From Chitinispirillaceae bacterium (lineage in GTDB: Bacteria > Fibrobacterota > Chitinivibrionia > Chitinivibrionales > Chitinispirillaceae), in assembly GCA_016926315.1 (NCBI GenBank), contig JAFGOU010000139.1:1-7445 (forward strand): DNA of 7,445 nt. Reading direction: 5' to 3'. Below the pieces are notes generated by a model. The model made no database searches and had not been told where the DNA came from. It was given only the letters and a program-made list of their open reading frames with translations. The translations under genes and the position numbers were made by a program. Below, piece after piece: positions 6,701 to 7,445 of the stretch. The stretch's first letter is position 1, and each line of letters starts with the position of its first letter.

Positions 6701-7445
6701 AGGTGATCAACAAGGGGAATACAGCGGCGTCGCCGTTCGACGTGACGTTTTTCTGGGGCACGGAATCCGGCAGTGATACCATCGGCAGCACCGAATATAC
6801 CAATACCCTGGAGCCGGGAAAAACGTGGCGCACCTCCTTCAGCCTACCCGACACCCAGGGGTCCATTCCGTACCTTGCCGTTATCAATAACCGGCGGACG
6901 TTCGAAGAAATCTCTTTTTCCGACAATAGCGCCGGCGGAGTACTGCGGGTCGTTTCGACATCGCTTGCCACACCCGCCGACACCCTTTTTTCCATGGGCC
7001 GCGGTCTGGCGCTGATACCGGCCTGCTCCTTTTCCGAGAACAAAAAAATATTTCTTTTTTCCGAACCGATCATCGCCGCACAGCCGCTGGTCACCGGATC
7101 AAAATGGCTGGCCCTTTCCGGCGACTCGATTGTTCAGATGCACATCGGCTCCAGGCCGTCGACTGGTCCGGGAGACTCCCTGGTCTGGCTCTTCAAACCG
7201 GACAGCCTTCCCCCGGCTTTCGCCGGCGTCGGGACAGAGAGCGCAACGGGAAAGATCGCCGTCATGCGCCTTGATTCGCTGCTTGATGTCTGGGGTTACG
7301 CGGGCGGACACCGCGATGGAACAGCGGTTTCCCTTTCAATGATCGGGGCTGGAGCCGGACCGTATGCTGCGGCATTTCTTGAAGACCTCCGGCCGCCAAG
7401 CATTCAGGTATCGGTATACGGCCGGGAAATTCGATTTCTTGACTA
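3715..7445 (+). CDS. C25 (gingipain/PorU-type) cysteine peptidase, 3' truncated by window end
   Basis: The frame stays open from ATG 3715 to the window edge, 1243 complete codons. Residues 1 to about 22 are a signal peptide (hydrophobic, ending PLLA). Next comes a PorU-like N-terminal domain (LKLGVLADGIYELPYEAL at 35-52; LRPGDRLFFYGEY at 88-100), then a beta-sandwich region about 190-350 (WYWG at 193-196, LNW at 297-299). The peptidase domain runs from about 409 (TDYVVIGPSW) to 764 (LLGDPAL). It shows FAGDA with Asp484, SNDDYF (Asp515/516), GDDQFPDFCVGRFP, the catalytic His candidate in FNGHGGGNIW (His632), the catalytic Cys candidate in FSFTCLTGFFES (Cys671), and GEEFVRAGRNGAICFYGAS. After it lie beta-rich repeats, a CARDB-like domain about 972-1080 (RPDLAF, VINKGNTAASPFDV, FSDN), and a last segment LRPPSIQVSVYGREI typical of large members. 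C25 enzymes cut after Arg/Lys (gingipains) or act as the type IX secretion sortase (PorU); length fits PorU, but no sorting domain can be seen because the C terminus is outside the window. It overlaps the FN3 gene by 14 bases; the Shine-Dalgarno is weak, implying coupled translation. Confidence 0.92.
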   Translation, partial: MSHYNLIACAVLVITAWTPLLAVPVPPVLPYASGLKLGVLADGIYELPYEALVSARVPVSTIPARRYRLYVKGVEVPVHSTASPASSLRPGDRLFFYGEYLRGQTSHYSHYSNTNVYWLTWSDTAVGVRMAMVSGELRIDETIFTSDSVELRAKVVYDTVHLEQDNDIRWLGGIDNPGEMTESSSMENIIDNWYWGIIGTDELTSFSVTLQSPAVTGTARLRIAFMGLTSEVNDPSDHQVSILINNNPAGSRYSAVWDGQKPFVFESDTFPTALLKAGENTLSFLVKRRSYQDRIALNWVAFAYPQSFRANGDRLIIKSGSNAVGKVTQFVFEGFSSPALELWDIRKHRFFSNFKVRKGSGNDRNLYSLVFQDSIATPTAYLAQTVQKRLSPVFMVLDTLYNEWQSQSGTDYVVIGPSWARAITAPLRAVHEQRGLSTAFFDINDLYNSFSYGIRDPESIRSFMAALYAWSPSRLPRFLLFAGDATHDLDKKNQIRTIVPTSLSPVPGWGAASNDDYFSLVSGDDQFPDFCVGRFPAENETHLKTMVDKTVSYIVTPERGPWRDNLLLASGYEAEFTHFTDELARESVSPRMNIMRMDADPASAHYKDERTASVFMANFINQGVFALNFNGHGGGNIWSDSRFFGWGDLDKLHNDQWSAGGRLPVIFSFTCLTGFFESVFYRSLGEEFVRAGRNGAICFYGASAYTSKKGNLLLNRLLLDLALSGEYATVGELIRASETAMLVRYGFNQLPLVQQYNLLGDPALPWRLTPDTLQCTLSKNAISKGDSLILHARCAPVSSGSALVTLGDAAAIWNRSTTALEKDGLLTRTLPVKDSVKTSSGLVRVYAWNDSVEVKGWAFFSKDTVTVRDLRTDPSRFSFGDTVAVSCFLAEPAGTSSATAYCLYAVASPHADAVSFRGVQMSRDSLGRWTTPRSIVIEYNDAVDQSLLVYFRVLAGDLSRESERTAFPISGRPDLAFTGKTFQVVWRRDSLSIPFEVINKGNTAASPFDVTFFWGTESGSDTIGSTEYTNTLEPGKTWRTSFSLPDTQGSIPYLAVINNRRTFEEISFSDNSAGGVLRVVSTSLATPADTLFSMGRGLALIPACSFSENKKIFLFSEPIIAAQPLVTGSKWLALSGDSIVQMHIGSRPSTGPGDSLVWLFKPDSLPPAFAGVGTESATGKIAVMRLDSLLDVWGYAGGHRDGTAVSLSMIGAGAGPYAAAFLEDLRPPSIQVSVYGREIRFLD

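Noticed and set aside
6660..7094. 144-codon open frame on the - strand near the window end
   Set aside because: It is opposite the CARDB-like region, and has no domain or ribosome binding site.

Overview
The window looks like one stretch of a co-oriented gene cluster from a diderm (Gram-negative) bacterium of moderate GC content. LpxK (lipid A kinase) implies a lipid A outer membrane. A DUF4388/PATAN domain, SH3-like envelope modules, a fibronectin-III-like secreted protein and a very large C25 (gingipain/PorU-type) peptidase together suggest the Fibrobacterota-Chlorobiota-Bacteroidota sphere or an allied candidate phylum, with the Fibrobacterota (Chitinispirillia-like) lineage a plausible guess. 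The placement is inference from gene content; there is no rRNA or tRNA in the window.

Layout, all on the + strand and nearly gap-free: (1) the 3' end of lpxK (1-494); (2) a 126-aa exported SH3-like protein with a C-terminal membrane anchor (511-891); (3) a 564-aa transmembrane signalling protein (918-2612) with two periplasmic SH3-like domains, a low-complexity linker, one membrane helix, a degenerate receiver domain and a DUF4388/PATAN domain; (4) ruvX/yqgF (2593-3012); (5) a 242-aa exported protein with an FN3-like domain (3000-3728); (6) the 5' 1243 codons of a C25-family cysteine peptidase (3715 to the window end, open), with visible His632 and Cys671 catalytic candidates. The last four genes overlap by 20, 13 and 14 bases, and no spacer exceeds 26 bases, so genes 2-6 are probably one transcript with coupled translation. 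I see no terminator, RNA gene, CRISPR array or mobile element.

How the parts may work together (inference): genes 2 and 3 share a duplicated SH3/TDKPS/membrane-helix module and look like an envelope-sensing pair that passes a signal to a cytoplasmic PATAN domain through a receiver that lacks most phosphorylation residues. Genes 5 and 6 look like an exported pair in which the FN3-like protein may assist a PorU-like sortase or a gingipain-like surface protease. lpxK and ruvX are housekeeping genes embedded in this accessory set. The C25 gene is the largest feature and is easily missed because it has no stop codon inside the window.
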